Of a stretch of 64,000 nucleotides of DNA, positions 19,920 to 30,200 are shown one piece after another; within the stretch, counting starts at the first letter, position 1; each line of letters opens with the position of its first letter. The stretch spans positions 186,001-250,000 of the forward strand of contig JABFRQ010000005.1 of assembly GCA_013141075.1 (NCBI GenBank), in the 5' to 3' direction. The notes under the pieces are model-generated. The model was not told the origin of the DNA and ran no database searches. It worked only from the letters and a program-made list of their open reading frames with translations. The position numbers and the translations under genes were made by a program. Origin of the DNA: Methylotenera sp. (GTDB lineage: Bacteria; Pseudomonadota; Gammaproteobacteria; Burkholderiales; Methylophilaceae).

Positions 19920-21872
19920 ATGAAAACTCGCTATCTTACAAAATCTCGTTTCAAGCTCGCTATTGAGTGCCCAACCAAACTCTATTATTCAGGAAAACCT
20001 GATGAATATCGCGATGCGATGTCTGAAGATGCTTTTATGGCAATGCTCGCAGAAGGTGGCTATCAAGTAGGAGAGTTAGCTAAGGCGCGTTATCCACTTG
20101 GTATTGAAGTAGCAGGCTTTAATCACCAAAAAGTTGCACAGCAAACGCAAGAATATCTGCAACAAGACCAAGTGGTGCTATTTGAGCCAGCCATTATGGT
20201 GGGTAGCTACTTTGTGCGTATTGATATTTTAGTTAAAAATGGTAATCACTTTGAGTTGATAGAGGTAAAAGCTAAGTCTTATGACAGCATGAACCCTGAT
20301 ATTGAAAGTAAGCGTGGTGGTATTAGTTCTAGCATGTTGCCATATATTCAAGACGTTGCTTTTCAAAAATGGGTGTTGCAGCAAGCATATCCAACGGCAG
20401 AAATATCTACTTATTTGATGATGCTTGATAAAGCGAAAACGACTGATGTTAATGGTGTAAACCAAATATTTAAAATTAACGGTCGTTCAAATATTGAAGT
20501 GCATAATCCAAAACACGTTGACCTTCAACAACTGGCAGGCACTTTACTCAATAAGGTTAGCGTAGATCAATACGTTGAACAGGTGATTTCTAACCCAATT
20601 GTTTTTTCAGGGGGCGAAGATTTTATTCAGAATATTGCACCTACATTTGCTACTGCTTATCAAAGTAACCAGCGCATTGCCCCAGCGATAGGCGCGCAAT
20701 GTGGCGGTTGTCAGTATAAAACTAGCTTTGATGATCAATTGAAAAGTGGCTTTCACGAATGCTGGCAGCAAGCGCTCGGTTGGAAACCTGAAGACTTTGA
20801 TGGTGGCACGGTATTGGATATTTGGAATTTCAGAAAAAAACAGCAACTGATAGACCAAGGCGTACATAAAATATCGCAAGTGCAGCGTGATAACTTGGGT
20901 GAGTTTGATGATGAAGCTGGGGTTGAAGGCTTAAATCGAATGCAACGCCAATGGCTGCAAATCAACGGTATTCCCAGTGAAATGAATCGTGGAAGTTATT
21001 ATTTTGACCAAGCACTTGGTCAGGTTGAAATGTCAAAATGGCATTATCCTTATCACTTAATAGATTTTGAAACCTCAGCCGTTGCTTTGCCATTTCATGC
21101 GGGTATGCGGCCTTATGAGGCAGTGGCTTTTCAATTCTCTCATCATGTAATGGAGTCGGATGGTAGTGTTCGCCATGCAGGCGAGTTTTTGTGTGTAGAA
21201 CCTGGCGTGTTTCCTAACTATGCGTTTGCTAGGGCGCTAAAAGCTGAATTAGATCAAGATTGCGGTACTGTATTTATGTGGAGCCACCACGAAAATACCA
21301 TATTAAGCGCAATTGTTGAGCAACTAGCGCATGATAAAAACCCGCCAAAAGATGCAGAAGATTTAATTAAATTTCTAAAAACCTTAATTAAAGGTGGCGA
21401 ACGGGTAATGTTTGACTTATGTACTTTCGCAGAAAAAGCATTTTTTTATCCTGATACCAAAGGTAGCAATTCCATTAAAAAAGTGTTGCCTGCGATGCTT
21501 AAAGTTTCACAGAAGCTTATCAGTACTTATAGCCAGCCTATTTACGGTAAGCCTAATGGTATAGTCAGCCTTAATTTCGCATCTGCTGATGGCTTTACTT
21601 GGTTATCAAAAGAAGCTGATGGTAGCGTACTCGATCCTTATGCAAAATTAAAAATACATGCCAGCACATTACTGCCAGATAATGTTGCTACAGATTCTAG
21701 TGTAATTGCTGATGGTGGTGCGGCCGCCACCGCCTACGCAAGGTTGCAATTTGAAAGTCTTGATGGTGAAACAAGGTCAAGAATTAAAGCTTCTTTACTT
21801 AGATATTGTGAATTAGATACCTTCGCAATGGTGATGATTGTTCAAGGCTGGCAAGCTGATTGCCATTTATGA
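19920..21872 (+). CDS. DUF2779 protein: Fe-S PD-(D/E)XK nuclease fused to DEDD-type exonuclease domain
   Basis: This 650-aa protein belongs to the DUF2779 family. The N-terminal half looks like a Cas4/AddB-type nuclease. Cys17 (IECPTKLYYS) pairs with a distal cluster Cys261-x2-Cys264 and Cys281 that could hold a 4Fe-4S centre. Between them lies the nuclease core Asp102...Glu115-Val-Lys117 (RIDILV, LIEVKAKS). The C-terminal half resembles a DEDD exonuclease with an RNase H fold: LIDFET (Asp382, Glu384) near the start and YCELDTFAMV (Asp633) at the end. Cofactor and activity are inferred from these residues; the biological role is unknown. It follows the GIY-YIG gene by 17 bases. Confidence 0.8.
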   Translation: MKTRYLTKSRFKLAIECPTKLYYSGKPDEYRDAMSEDAFMAMLAEGGYQVGELAKARYPLGIEVAGFNHQKVAQQTQEYLQQDQVVLFEPAIMVGSYFVRIDILVKNGNHFELIEVKAKSYDSMNPDIESKRGGISSSMLPYIQDVAFQKWVLQQAYPTAEISTYLMMLDKAKTTDVNGVNQIFKINGRSNIEVHNPKHVDLQQLAGTLLNKVSVDQYVEQVISNPIVFSGGEDFIQNIAPTFATAYQSNQRIAPAIGAQCGGCQYKTSFDDQLKSGFHECWQQALGWKPEDFDGGTVLDIWNFRKKQQLIDQGVHKISQVQRDNLGEFDDEAGVEGLNRMQRQWLQINGIPSEMNRGSYYFDQALGQVEMSKWHYPYHLIDFETSAVALPFHAGMRPYEAVAFQFSHHVMESDGSVRHAGEFLCVEPGVFPNYAFARALKAELDQDCGTVFMWSHHENTILSAIVEQLAHDKNPPKDAEDLIKFLKTLIKGGERVMFDLCTFAEKAFFYPDTKGSNSIKKVLPAMLKVSQKLISTYSQPIYGKPNGIVSLNFASADGFTWLSKEADGSVLDPYAKLKIHASTLLPDNVATDSSVIADGGAAATAYARLQFESLDGETRSRIKASLLRYCELDTFAMVMIVQGWQADCHL

Positions 21873-21912
21873 TTTCAAAAAAGTCTAATTTTTATTACAT
21901 TATTGTCTTATT

Positions 21913-24132
21913 TTGCCAAAACCCATCCTAAAAATCGCCCTAGACGTACCGCTAGACCGCTTGTTTGATTACTTAAGCGGCGGTTTGCACGTGCAAATTG
22001 GTCAGCGCGTGCTGGTGCCGTTTGGGCGGCGTAGCCAAATTGGCATTGTCATGGGTTTTGCGGATACGAGTGATTTTGCGATTGAAAAGCTCAAGCCAAT
22101 TACTCAAGCATTTGCGGATGAGTTGCCGATTGATGCGCAAACGCTTAACTTAATTAAATTTAGTGCAGATTATTACCAATATCCGTTTGGGCAGGCGCTG
22201 CTTTCTGCGTTGCCAGCGCGGTTGCGACAGATTGCGCCTGCAGTTTCACGCAAGCAGTTTGCTTATGGGTTAACGGCTTTGGGGCAAACGATTGCGGTTG
22301 AGAAAATTCCAAAGCGCCAAATGGTGACGCAGCGCGTGTTTGCTGCTTTGCAGGCGAGTGAAACGCTTACTGAGGCAGAGCTGGATGCGATTTCAAGCAG
22401 TGCGCGCAAAGCTGCAAAGCAGCTGGTGGCGCAAGGCTGGGCGAGTAGCCAACAAGTGCAGGCGACTATTAAAACCCTCACAATGCCGCCCGCAATAGAA
22501 CCGCAATTGAATGATGAGCAAACGCTGGCGGTTGAGCGCATTACCCAAGAGGCACAAACCTTTAAAGCGTGGCTGTTGCACGGCATTACAGGTAGCGGCA
22601 AAACCGAGGTGTATATTCGTTTGATGCAGCATGTGTTGGCGGAAAAAGATGCGCAAATATTAGTGCTAGTGCCAGAAATAAACTTAACTCCCCAGCTTGA
22701 AGCGCGTTTTAGAAGCCGCTTGCCAAATTACCCACTAGTGAGCTTGCACAGCAATTTAAGCGAGAGTGAACGCTTACATCATTGGCAATTAGCGCAATCT
22801 GGTGCGGCTAAAATTATCATCGGCACGCGGCTTTCTATTTTTACGCCTTTGCCTAATTTGAAGCTCATTATTATTGATGAAGAGCACGATAGCTCGTACA
22901 AACAGCAAGATAGCATGCGTTACCACGCGCGTGATATAGCGTTGGTGCGGGCGCAGCGGTTGAAGATTCCAGTAGTGTTAGGTTCAGCCACGCCTGCACT
23001 TGAGAGTTGGCACAATGCCACTGCAAATTTAAATGCCCTGCAAGCCAGTAAATACGGGCTTCTCAGCCTTAATCAGCGCGCAGTAACGGCCGCGCAATTG
23101 CCAATGATTGAGTGCATAGATACCACCAAAGTCAATTTGCAACACGGCCTAACGCCCCAGCTTATTGCCGCGCTTAAATTGCGGCTTGCGCGCAAAGAGC
23201 AAAGTTTATTGTTCATCAATCGCCGTGGTTATTCGCCTGTGTTGTTGTGCGCGGCCTGCCATTGGATAGCGCCTTGCACGCGTTGCTCGGCAAGGCTGGT
23301 GGTGCATTTGGGGCAGCGCAAATTACGTTGCCACCATTGTGGGCATGAGCAAAAAATCCCATTGCAATGCCCAAGTTGTGGCGATGCAGATTTGCACCCA
23401 ACAGGCCACGGCACGCAGCGTTTAGAGCAAACATTGGCGCAGTTGCTACCAACTGCACGCATTGCCCGTGTTGACCGCGACAGCATCAGCCGCAAAAATG
23501 CGCTGGTTGAAATTTTAGATAAAGTGAATAATCAAGAAATTGATATTTTGGTAGGCACGCAAATGCTCGCCAAAGGGCATGATTTTCCTAATTTAACGCT
23601 AGTGGGCGTGATTGATACTGATAGCGCCCTACACAGCCCAGATTTTCGCGCAAGTGAGCGCTTATTTGCGCAACTGATGCAAGTGGCAGGCCGCGCAGGC
23701 CGCGCAGATAAAGCAGGACAAGTGATTATTCAAACGCAGTTTCCTGACCATGAGCTATTTAACGCTTTGCGCACGCAAGATTACGTTAGTTATGCCAATG
23801 CCTTGTTGTTGGAGCGCGAGCAAGTGCAGTTTCCACCTTATGTTTTTACTGCGCTCATACGCGCTGAGGCTAATGATTTTGCGCTTGTGCAAGCATTTTT
23901 GCAGCACGCATTTACACTAGCGCGCAGCATGACTAACGCCGTGCTGGTGTACGACCCAGTGCGCCCGCAAATGGAGCGCTTAAAAGGCATGGAGCGCGGT
24001 CATGTGTTGCTACAAGCGACTCACAGGCCTGCGCTGCAACATTTGCTTAAACCTTTAGTGAGCCAACTACGCGCTCATAAAGTAGCGGCTAAAGTGAGAT
24101 GGGCTGTAGATGTGAATCCACTAGAGTTTTGA
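21913..24132 (+). CDS. priA: Primosomal replication protein PriA (helicase)
   Basis: PriA (739 aa) reloads the replisome at stalled forks. The N-terminal 3'-DNA-binding region starts ILKIALDVPLDRLFDYL. The helicase has Walker A GITGSGKTEVY, a DEEH box (IIDEEHDSSYKQQD), and a zinc-binding insertion with paired cysteines (CAACHWIAPCTRC, CHHCGHE, CPSCGD). Motif VI is QVAGRAGR. The start is a TTG with no clear ribosome-binding site; the conserved N-terminus begins immediately after it, so it is likely correct. Confidence 0.96.
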   Translation: MPKPILKIALDVPLDRLFDYLSGGLHVQIGQRVLVPFGRRSQIGIVMGFADTSDFAIEKLKPITQAFADELPIDAQTLNLIKFSADYYQYPFGQALLSALPARLRQIAPAVSRKQFAYGLTALGQTIAVEKIPKRQMVTQRVFAALQASETLTEAELDAISSSARKAAKQLVAQGWASSQQVQATIKTLTMPPAIEPQLNDEQTLAVERITQEAQTFKAWLLHGITGSGKTEVYIRLMQHVLAEKDAQILVLVPEINLTPQLEARFRSRLPNYPLVSLHSNLSESERLHHWQLAQSGAAKIIIGTRLSIFTPLPNLKLIIIDEEHDSSYKQQDSMRYHARDIALVRAQRLKIPVVLGSATPALESWHNATANLNALQASKYGLLSLNQRAVTAAQLPMIECIDTTKVNLQHGLTPQLIAALKLRLARKEQSLLFINRRGYSPVLLCAACHWIAPCTRCSARLVVHLGQRKLRCHHCGHEQKIPLQCPSCGDADLHPTGHGTQRLEQTLAQLLPTARIARVDRDSISRKNALVEILDKVNNQEIDILVGTQMLAKGHDFPNLTLVGVIDTDSALHSPDFRASERLFAQLMQVAGRAGRADKAGQVIIQTQFPDHELFNALRTQDYVSYANALLLEREQVQFPPYVFTALIRAEANDFALVQAFLQHAFTLARSMTNAVLVYDPVRPQMERLKGMERGHVLLQATHRPALQHLLKPLVSQLRAHKVAAKVRWAVDVNPLEF

Positions 24133-24169
24133 TATAAATGGCGCAAAATGCAGTAAAATAGAAGCTTAC

Positions 24170-24243
24170 GCGGGCGTCGTATAATGGTAATACCCTAGCT
24201 TCCCAAGCTAGAGCCGTGGGTTCGATTCCCATCGCCCGCTCCA
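24170..24243 (+). tRNA. tRNA-Gly (anticodon CCC)
   Basis: This is a 74-base cloverleaf. The acceptor GCGGGCG pairs with CGCCCGC, followed by an encoded CCA (24241-24243). The D arm has TGGTAA. The anticodon stem CTAGC/GCTAG encloses the loop TTCCCAA, giving anticodon CCC. The T arm is GTGGGTTCGATTCCCAT. It sits between priA and thiD. Confidence 0.95.
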
Positions 24244-24267
24244 TTTTTAATATTTTGTTAAGACAAT

Positions 24268-25131
24268 ATGGCCAATCAAGCACCCCCTTCAGTTTTGACA
24301 TTTGCAGGCACAGACCCTAGCGGTGGCGCGGGTTTGCAGGCAGATATTCTTACCTTTGCGAGCATTGGTTGCCACCCACTTTCTGTGGTCACGGCCATTA
24401 CCGTGCAAGATACCGTGGGCGTAGATAGCGTGCTGGCGATGGATGCAGATTGGGTGAACGACCAAGCGCGCGCCATTTTAGAAGATGTGCAAGTATCAGC
24501 ATTTAAACTTGGGCTTTTGGGCTCGGTAGAAAACATCGCGGTGATTGCCGAAATTATGGCAGATTACCCTGATATTCCATTGTTGATTGACCCGATTTTA
24601 ACCTCAGGCCGTGGTGACGATTTAACGAACGACGACATGATGGATGCAATGATAGAGCTGCTTTTTCCGCAGGCCACATTGATTACGCCAAATAGTCTTG
24701 AAGCGCGCCGTTTCGCCTTTGCAGATGATATGGACGATAAAATTTCGCTCACTTCATTAGATGAAGCCGCCGCGCGTTTGTTAGAAATGGGCAGTGAATA
24801 CGTGCTAATTACTGGCACGCACGAACGCACCTTAGAAGTCACCAATACACTTTATGGCGAAAATAAACTGATTAAAGCTTATAAATGGGAGCGCTTGGTA
24901 GGTAGCTATCATGGCTCAGGCTGTACGCTCACTAGCGCGATTGCGGCTTGCATGGCACATGGCCTAAGTTTAGAAGAAGCCATTGAAGAGGCGCAAGAAT
25001 TCACTTGGCAAACCCTTAAAAATGGCTTCAGGCCAGGCATGGGGCAATATATTCCAGACCGCATGTTCTGGGCGCGCGATGAAGAAGATGTAGTGGTAAC
25101 TGGCGGCGACGGCAGCATTAAAGCGCATTAA
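24268..25131 (+). CDS. thiD: Hydroxymethylpyrimidine/phosphomethylpyrimidine kinase
   Basis: ThiD (287 aa) phosphorylates HMP and HMP-P to HMP-PP for thiamine synthesis. It is a ribokinase-fold protein. The N-terminal FAGTDPSGGAGLQADI binds the pyrimidine, and the C-terminal GSYHGSGCTLTSAIAA is the anion-hole and catalytic loop. No TPP riboswitch was recognised before it; the tRNA gene is directly upstream. thiE follows after 5 bases. Confidence 0.95.
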   Translation: MANQAPPSVLTFAGTDPSGGAGLQADILTFASIGCHPLSVVTAITVQDTVGVDSVLAMDADWVNDQARAILEDVQVSAFKLGLLGSVENIAVIAEIMADYPDIPLLIDPILTSGRGDDLTNDDMMDAMIELLFPQATLITPNSLEARRFAFADDMDDKISLTSLDEAAARLLEMGSEYVLITGTHERTLEVTNTLYGENKLIKAYKWERLVGSYHGSGCTLTSAIAACMAHGLSLEEAIEEAQEFTWQTLKNGFRPGMGQYIPDRMFWARDEEDVVVTGGDGSIKAH

Positions 25132-25136
25132 AAACA

Positions 25137-25772
25137 TTGTCACAAGCACATCAAATAAGCGGCCTGTACGCAATTACGCCAGATGAGCCAAATACCGCCC
25201 TTCTGCTCACTAAAGTAGAAGCGGCCCTGCAAGGCGGCGTTTCAATATTGCAATACCGCAACAAATTAGCCAACCACAAGCTGCAAACTCAACAATCACG
25301 CGAGATTTTGTTGTTGTGCAGACAATACAATGTACCGCTAATTATCAATGATTCCGTAAAGCTATGCTTAACGTTAGATGCAGATGGCGTACATTTAGGC
25401 GCAGATGATGGAAATTTAGCCGAAGTTAGAGCCAGAATTGGCGCAGATAAAATTTTAGGTGCATCATGTTACAACCGCTTTGATTTAGCCTTGCAAGCCC
25501 AGCAATCAGGCGCAAACTACGTTGCTTTTGGCGCATGCTTTGCCTCTAGCACCAAACCCAATGCGCCTGTAGCGAACTTGGAATTATTTAAGCTTGCACA
25601 AGCACAGCTTAATATCCCAGCCGTTGCCATTGGCGGCATTACGCTGACAAATGCTGATTTAGTTATCCAAGCTGGCGCAAACGCAATTGCGGTAATCAAT
25701 GCAATTTTCAGTCAAGATGACGTAAAATCTACTACTCAACAATTTACACAATTATTTAGCTCTAAATCTTAA
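25137..25772 (+). CDS. thiE: Thiamine-phosphate synthase
   Basis: ThiE (211 aa) joins HMP-PP and thiazole phosphate to make thiamine monophosphate. The TIM barrel begins with ISGLYAITPDE. GVSILQYRNKLANHK provides the pyrophosphate-binding arginine region, LIINDSVKLCL and VHLGADD follow, and the late loop is AIGGIT. The start is TTG at 25137, 5 bases after thiD, with no clear Shine-Dalgarno site, which suggests translational coupling. Confidence 0.94.
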   Translation: MSQAHQISGLYAITPDEPNTALLLTKVEAALQGGVSILQYRNKLANHKLQTQQSREILLLCRQYNVPLIINDSVKLCLTLDADGVHLGADDGNLAEVRARIGADKILGASCYNRFDLALQAQQSGANYVAFGACFASSTKPNAPVANLELFKLAQAQLNIPAVAIGGITLTNADLVIQAGANAIAVINAIFSQDDVKSTTQQFTQLFSSKS

Positions 25773-25781
25773 GGCAAAATT

Positions 25782-27089
25782 ATGACATCACTCAATCAAA
25801 CCCTTTTCGATAAATCTCAACAACTTATCCCAGGCGGTGTAAATTCGCCCGTGCGCGCGTTTCGTAGCGTGGGCGGCACGCCGATATTTTTTAAAAAAGG
25901 CTTGGGTTCTAAACTTTGGGATGTGGATGGTAAAGAATATATTGATTACATCAATTCTTGGGGGCCGATGATTGTGGGGCATGCGCACCCAGCCGTGATT
26001 AAAGCGGTGCAAGAAGTGGCGGCAAATAGTTTGTCATTCGGCGCGCCAACTGGCCTAGAGCTTGAAATGGCTGAGGTGATTAACAAGCTTGTGCCCAGCA
26101 TGGAGCAAGTGCGTTTAGTGAGTAGCGGTACAGAAGCCACTATGAGTGCTATTCGCGTGGCGCGTGGCTTTACAGGCCGCAATAAAATTGTGAAATTTGA
26201 AGGCTGTTACCATGGCCATTCTGATGCTTTGTTGGTTAAAGCAGGTTCTGGATTGCTCACATTTGGTGAAAATAATGCACAGGCTGTGCCAAGTTCTGCG
26301 GGTGTTCCAGCAGAAGTGGTCGCTCACACTCTCACCTTAGAATATAACAATGTGCAAGCGCTTAAAGAGTTGTTTTCAAAAATCGGCAATGAAATTGCCT
26401 GCGTGATTATTGAGCCTGTGGTTGGCAATATGAATTTGATTGTGCCAACGCAAGAATTTTTGCAAACGCTGCGTGAGCTTTGTACAAAACATGGCGCAAT
26501 ATTGATTTTTGATGAGGTGATGACGGGTTTCCGCGTGGCACTAGGCGGCGCGCAAGCGTTGTATAACATCAAGCCAGATATGACTACGCTAGGTAAGGTG
26601 ATTGGCGGCGGCATGCCTGTTGGTGCGTTTGGTGGCCGCAAAGACATTATGCAATGCCTCGCCCCAATTGGTGCGGTGTATCAAGCAGGCACGCTGTCTG
26701 GCAACCCTGTAGCGGTGACTGCAGGGTTGGCAACGCTAAAAATTATTCAAGAAAATGGCTTTCACGATAAACTCACAGCGCAAACCAAAAAACTGATAGA
26801 TGGCTTGGTTCTTGCCGCAAAAGAAGCGAATGTGACGTTTAGCGCGCAAAGCGTGGGCGGCATGTTTGGGCTATATTTCTGCGAAAAATGCCCGACAAGT
26901 TACGATGAAGTAATGCAATCCAACAAAGAGCACTTCAATAAATTTTTCCACAGCATGTTAGATAGCGGCATTTACCTTGGGCCTTCAGCGTTTGAAGCAG
27001 GCTTTGTTTCGGCGGCGTTGAGCGATGAAGATGTTGCTTTTACAATTAAGGCGGCGAAAAAAGCATTTCAATCATTGGTTGCATCTTAA
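25782..27089 (+). CDS. hemL: Glutamate-1-semialdehyde 2,1-aminomutase
   Basis: HemL (435 aa) converts glutamate-1-semialdehyde to 5-aminolevulinate for haem and cobalamin synthesis. It is a PLP fold-type I enzyme. The N-terminal signature is [17 protein letters not shown]. The PLP lysine is Lys272 in [15 protein letters not shown], with the aspartate at DEVMTGFR. Ten bases separate it from thiE, so thiD-thiE-hemL probably form one operon. Confidence 0.97.
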   Translation: MTSLNQTLFDKSQQLIPGGVNSPVRAFRSVGGTPIFFKKGLGSKLWDVDGKEYIDYINSWGPMIVGHAHPAVIKAVQEVAANSLSFGAPTGLELEMAEVINKLVPSMEQVRLVSSGTEATMSAIRVARGFTGRNKIVKFEGCYHGHSDALLVKAGSGLLTFGENNAQAVPSSAGVPAEVVAHTLTLEYNNVQALKELFSKIGNEIACVIIEPVVGNMNLIVPTQEFLQTLRELCTKHGAILIFDEVMTGFRVALGGAQALYNIKPDMTTLGKVIGGGMPVGAFGGRKDIMQCLAPIGAVYQAGTLSGNPVAVTAGLATLKIIQENGFHDKLTAQTKKLIDGLVLAAKEANVTFSAQSVGGMFGLYFCEKCPTSYDEVMQSNKEHFNKFFHSMLDSGIYLGPSAFEAGFVSAALSDEDVAFTIKAAKKAFQSLVAS

Positions 27090-27113
27090 GGCAGTATTCG
27101 TTTAAACCACAAA

Positions 27114-27143
27114 TTGCGGGTTATTTGGGTAAATAATCCGCAA
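27114..27143. terminator. Hairpin downstream of hemL
   Basis: TTGCGGGTTATTT and AAATAATCCGCAA form a 13-bp stem (one G-T wobble) around GGGT. It lies 25 bases after the hemL stop. It lacks a good T tract, so termination is only probable. Confidence 0.5.
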
Positions 27144-27224
27144 CTTTGGCCTCTATCTTATTGAACAGATAGGCATTTAGCGGTAAAATTGAAGGTTCCG
27201 CTCAATGTTTTGTGATTAGATAAT

Positions 27225-30200
27225 ATGGCTTCAGATTTAAACTCAAATTTAAACAACTCAATCAACCTCAACAACCAGCCTGTAAGCCAAGGTTTATATA
27301 GCCCTTCAAATGAGCGCGATGCTTGTGGCGTGGGCTTTGTGGCGCATATCAAAGGCAAGAAAAGCCACGATATTGTGCAAAAAGGTTTGGAGTTGCTCAC
27401 CAATTTAACGCATCGTGGCGCAACGGGTTATGACCCTAAATTAGGCGATGGCGCTGGTTTGCTGATGCAAATGCCAGACGCATTTATGCGTAAAGAGACG
27501 GCAAAGCTTAATATTGCGCTGCCAGAAGTGGGACAATATGCAGTTGGTAACGTATTTTTACCGCAATTGGCTAAAAATCGCGAAGCGTGTGAAGCGCTAA
27601 TAGCAAAAATTATTGCGGAAGAAAATCAAACATTACTCGGCTGGCGCGATGTGCCAGTAGATAATAGTAATATTGCCGATGCGGCGCGCGATGTTGAGCC
27701 TACGATGCGTCAGGTGTTGGTTAGCTCAACATCTGCAGATCAAACCGTTTTTGAACGCAAATTATTCGTTATTCGCAAACGCATTGAGCATGCGGTTCGA
27801 GCGCTTAAATTGCAAGACAAAGCCGCGTTTTATATCCCATCACTTTCTTCTCGCACCATTGTGTACAAAGGCATGTTGCTGGCCAACGAAGTGGGCGTTT
27901 ATTACCAAGATTTAAATGACGAAAGCCTAGTTTCAGCACTTGCTTTAGTGCATCAGCGTTTTTCAACCAACACTTTCCCTGCTTGGGATCTTGCGCATCC
28001 ATTTCGCATGATTGCGCATAATGGCGAAATTAACACCGTAGACGGCAATGTAAACTGGATGGCGGCGCGTCACGAGACCATGAAATCGTCAATTATTGGC
28101 GAAGATTTAGAAAAACTTTGGCCGCTAATTAGCGAAGGCCAATCAGATTCTGCCTGTTTTGATAATTGTTTAGAGTTACTCGTGGCGGGTGGTTACAGCT
28201 TACCGCATGCCATGATGATGTTGATTCCAGAAGCGTGGAATAACAACGCGTTGATGGATGATAATCGCCGCGCGTTTTACGAATATCACGCCGCGTTGAT
28301 GGAGCCGTGGGACGGCCCAGCCGCAGTAGCGTTTACTGATGGTAATTTGATAGGCGCGACCCTAGACCGCAATGGTTTACGCCCAGCGCGTTATTTGGTT
28401 ACCGATGATGACATCGTGATGATGGCCTCTGAAATGGGTGTGCTGACGTTTGATCAAGCAAAAATCGTTAAAAAATGGCGCTTAGAGCCTGGCAAAATGT
28501 TGTTAATAGATACCGTGCAAGGCCGCATTATTGCCGATGCCGAAATTAAAAACACGCTTGCCACTGCCAAGCCTTATAAACAATGGATTGAAAAAACACG
28601 CTACTTTTTGGCAGATATGCCAAAAGTAGAAGGCGAGCTAGAAATGGCGGCCAGCTTGTTAGATACGCAACAAGCTTTTGGTTACACGCAAGAAGACATC
28701 AAATTTGTGATGCAACCCATGGTGCAAAATGGTGAAGAAGGCGCGGGTTCTATGGGTAACGACGCGGCTTTACCAGTGCTGTCAGCCAAACCAAAATTGC
28801 TTTATAACTACTTTAAACAATTATTTGCGCAAGTGACCAACCCGCCAATTGACCCGATTCGTGAAGAGTTGGTGATGTCATTGGTCACGTTCATCGGCCC
28901 AAAACCAAACTTACTAGCTGTGGATGAAACCACGCCGCCTATGCGTTTAGAGGCCGCACAACCAGTATTGATGTTAGATGAGTTAGAGCAATTAAAAGCC
29001 ATTGCCACGCTTACGCAAAACCAATATAAATCGCTAGTGCTAGATATTACTTACCCAGCCACGCAGGGCAAGGCTGGCATGGCCGCAGCGGTGGCGAGCA
29101 TTACCAGCGCTGCTGAAAGTGCAGTAAAAAGTGGCTTTAACATTCTTATTCTTTCAGATAGAAACATCAGCGAAGCACGTATAGCGATACCTGCGTTACT
29201 AGCATGCTCTGCAACGCATGAGCATTTAGTAAAAGCAGGCCTACGCACGAGCACTGGCTTGGTGGTTGATACTGGTTCTGCGCGTGAAGTACACCATTTT
29301 GCGCTGCTAGCAGGTTATGGCGCAGAGGCCGTTTGCCCTTGGTTGGCGTTTGAAACCATTAAGCACATGAATGTTAAAGATAACTATGTGGCCGCCAAAA
29401 ACTTTGTAAAAGCGATTGGCAAAGGCTTGTATAAAGTCATGTCAAAAATGGGTATTTCTACATATCAGTCATACTGCGGTGCGCAAAAATTTGAGGCGAT
29501 TGGCCTAAGCACGGCTTTTGTTGATCAATATTTCACAGGCACAACCACCAATATTGAAGGTATCGGTTTAGCGCAAGTGGCTGAAGAGGCGGAACGTTTA
29601 CATGTTGCCGCGTTTGGTGAAGACCCAGTGTTGGCCAATAGCTTAGATGCAGGCGGCGAGTACGCATTTAGAGTGCGTGGCGAAGAGCACACTTGGACGC
29701 CAGATTCTATTGCAAAATTGCAGCATGCTACACGTACCAATTCAGCTTCTACTTATAAGGAATACGCTAAGTTAATTAACGACCAAACGCGCCGTCACAT
29801 GACTTTACGCGGCTTGTTTGAAATTAAACCAATCGGCGCGGCGATTCCGCTTGAAAGCGTTGAATCAGCTAAAGAAATTGTAAAACGTTTTGCTACGGGT
29901 GCAATGTCGCTAGGCTCAATTTCAACTGAGGCGCATGCAACTTTAGCGGTTGCTATGAACCGCATCGGTGGTAAATCAAACACTGGCGAGGGCGGCGAAG
30001 ATGCAAAACGCTTTATCCCAGTAGCTACAGATACCACCATGGCTAAAGTGATTGGTGAAAATATCATCGTTAAAGATATCCCACTTAAAGCGGGCGATTC
30101 TATGCGCTCACGCATTAAACAGGTGGCTTCAGGTCGTTTTGGTGTAACGGCTGAATACTTGGCGAGTGCAGACCAGATTCAAATTAAAATGGCGCAAGGC

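Noticed and set aside
19920-21872. Calling the DUF2779 gene cas4
   Set aside because: There is no CRISPR array or other cas gene in the window, and the DEDD-like C-terminal half is not part of Cas4.
24244-24267. TPP riboswitch before thiD
   Set aside because: Only 24 bases separate the tRNA from thiD, and no riboswitch core is visible.
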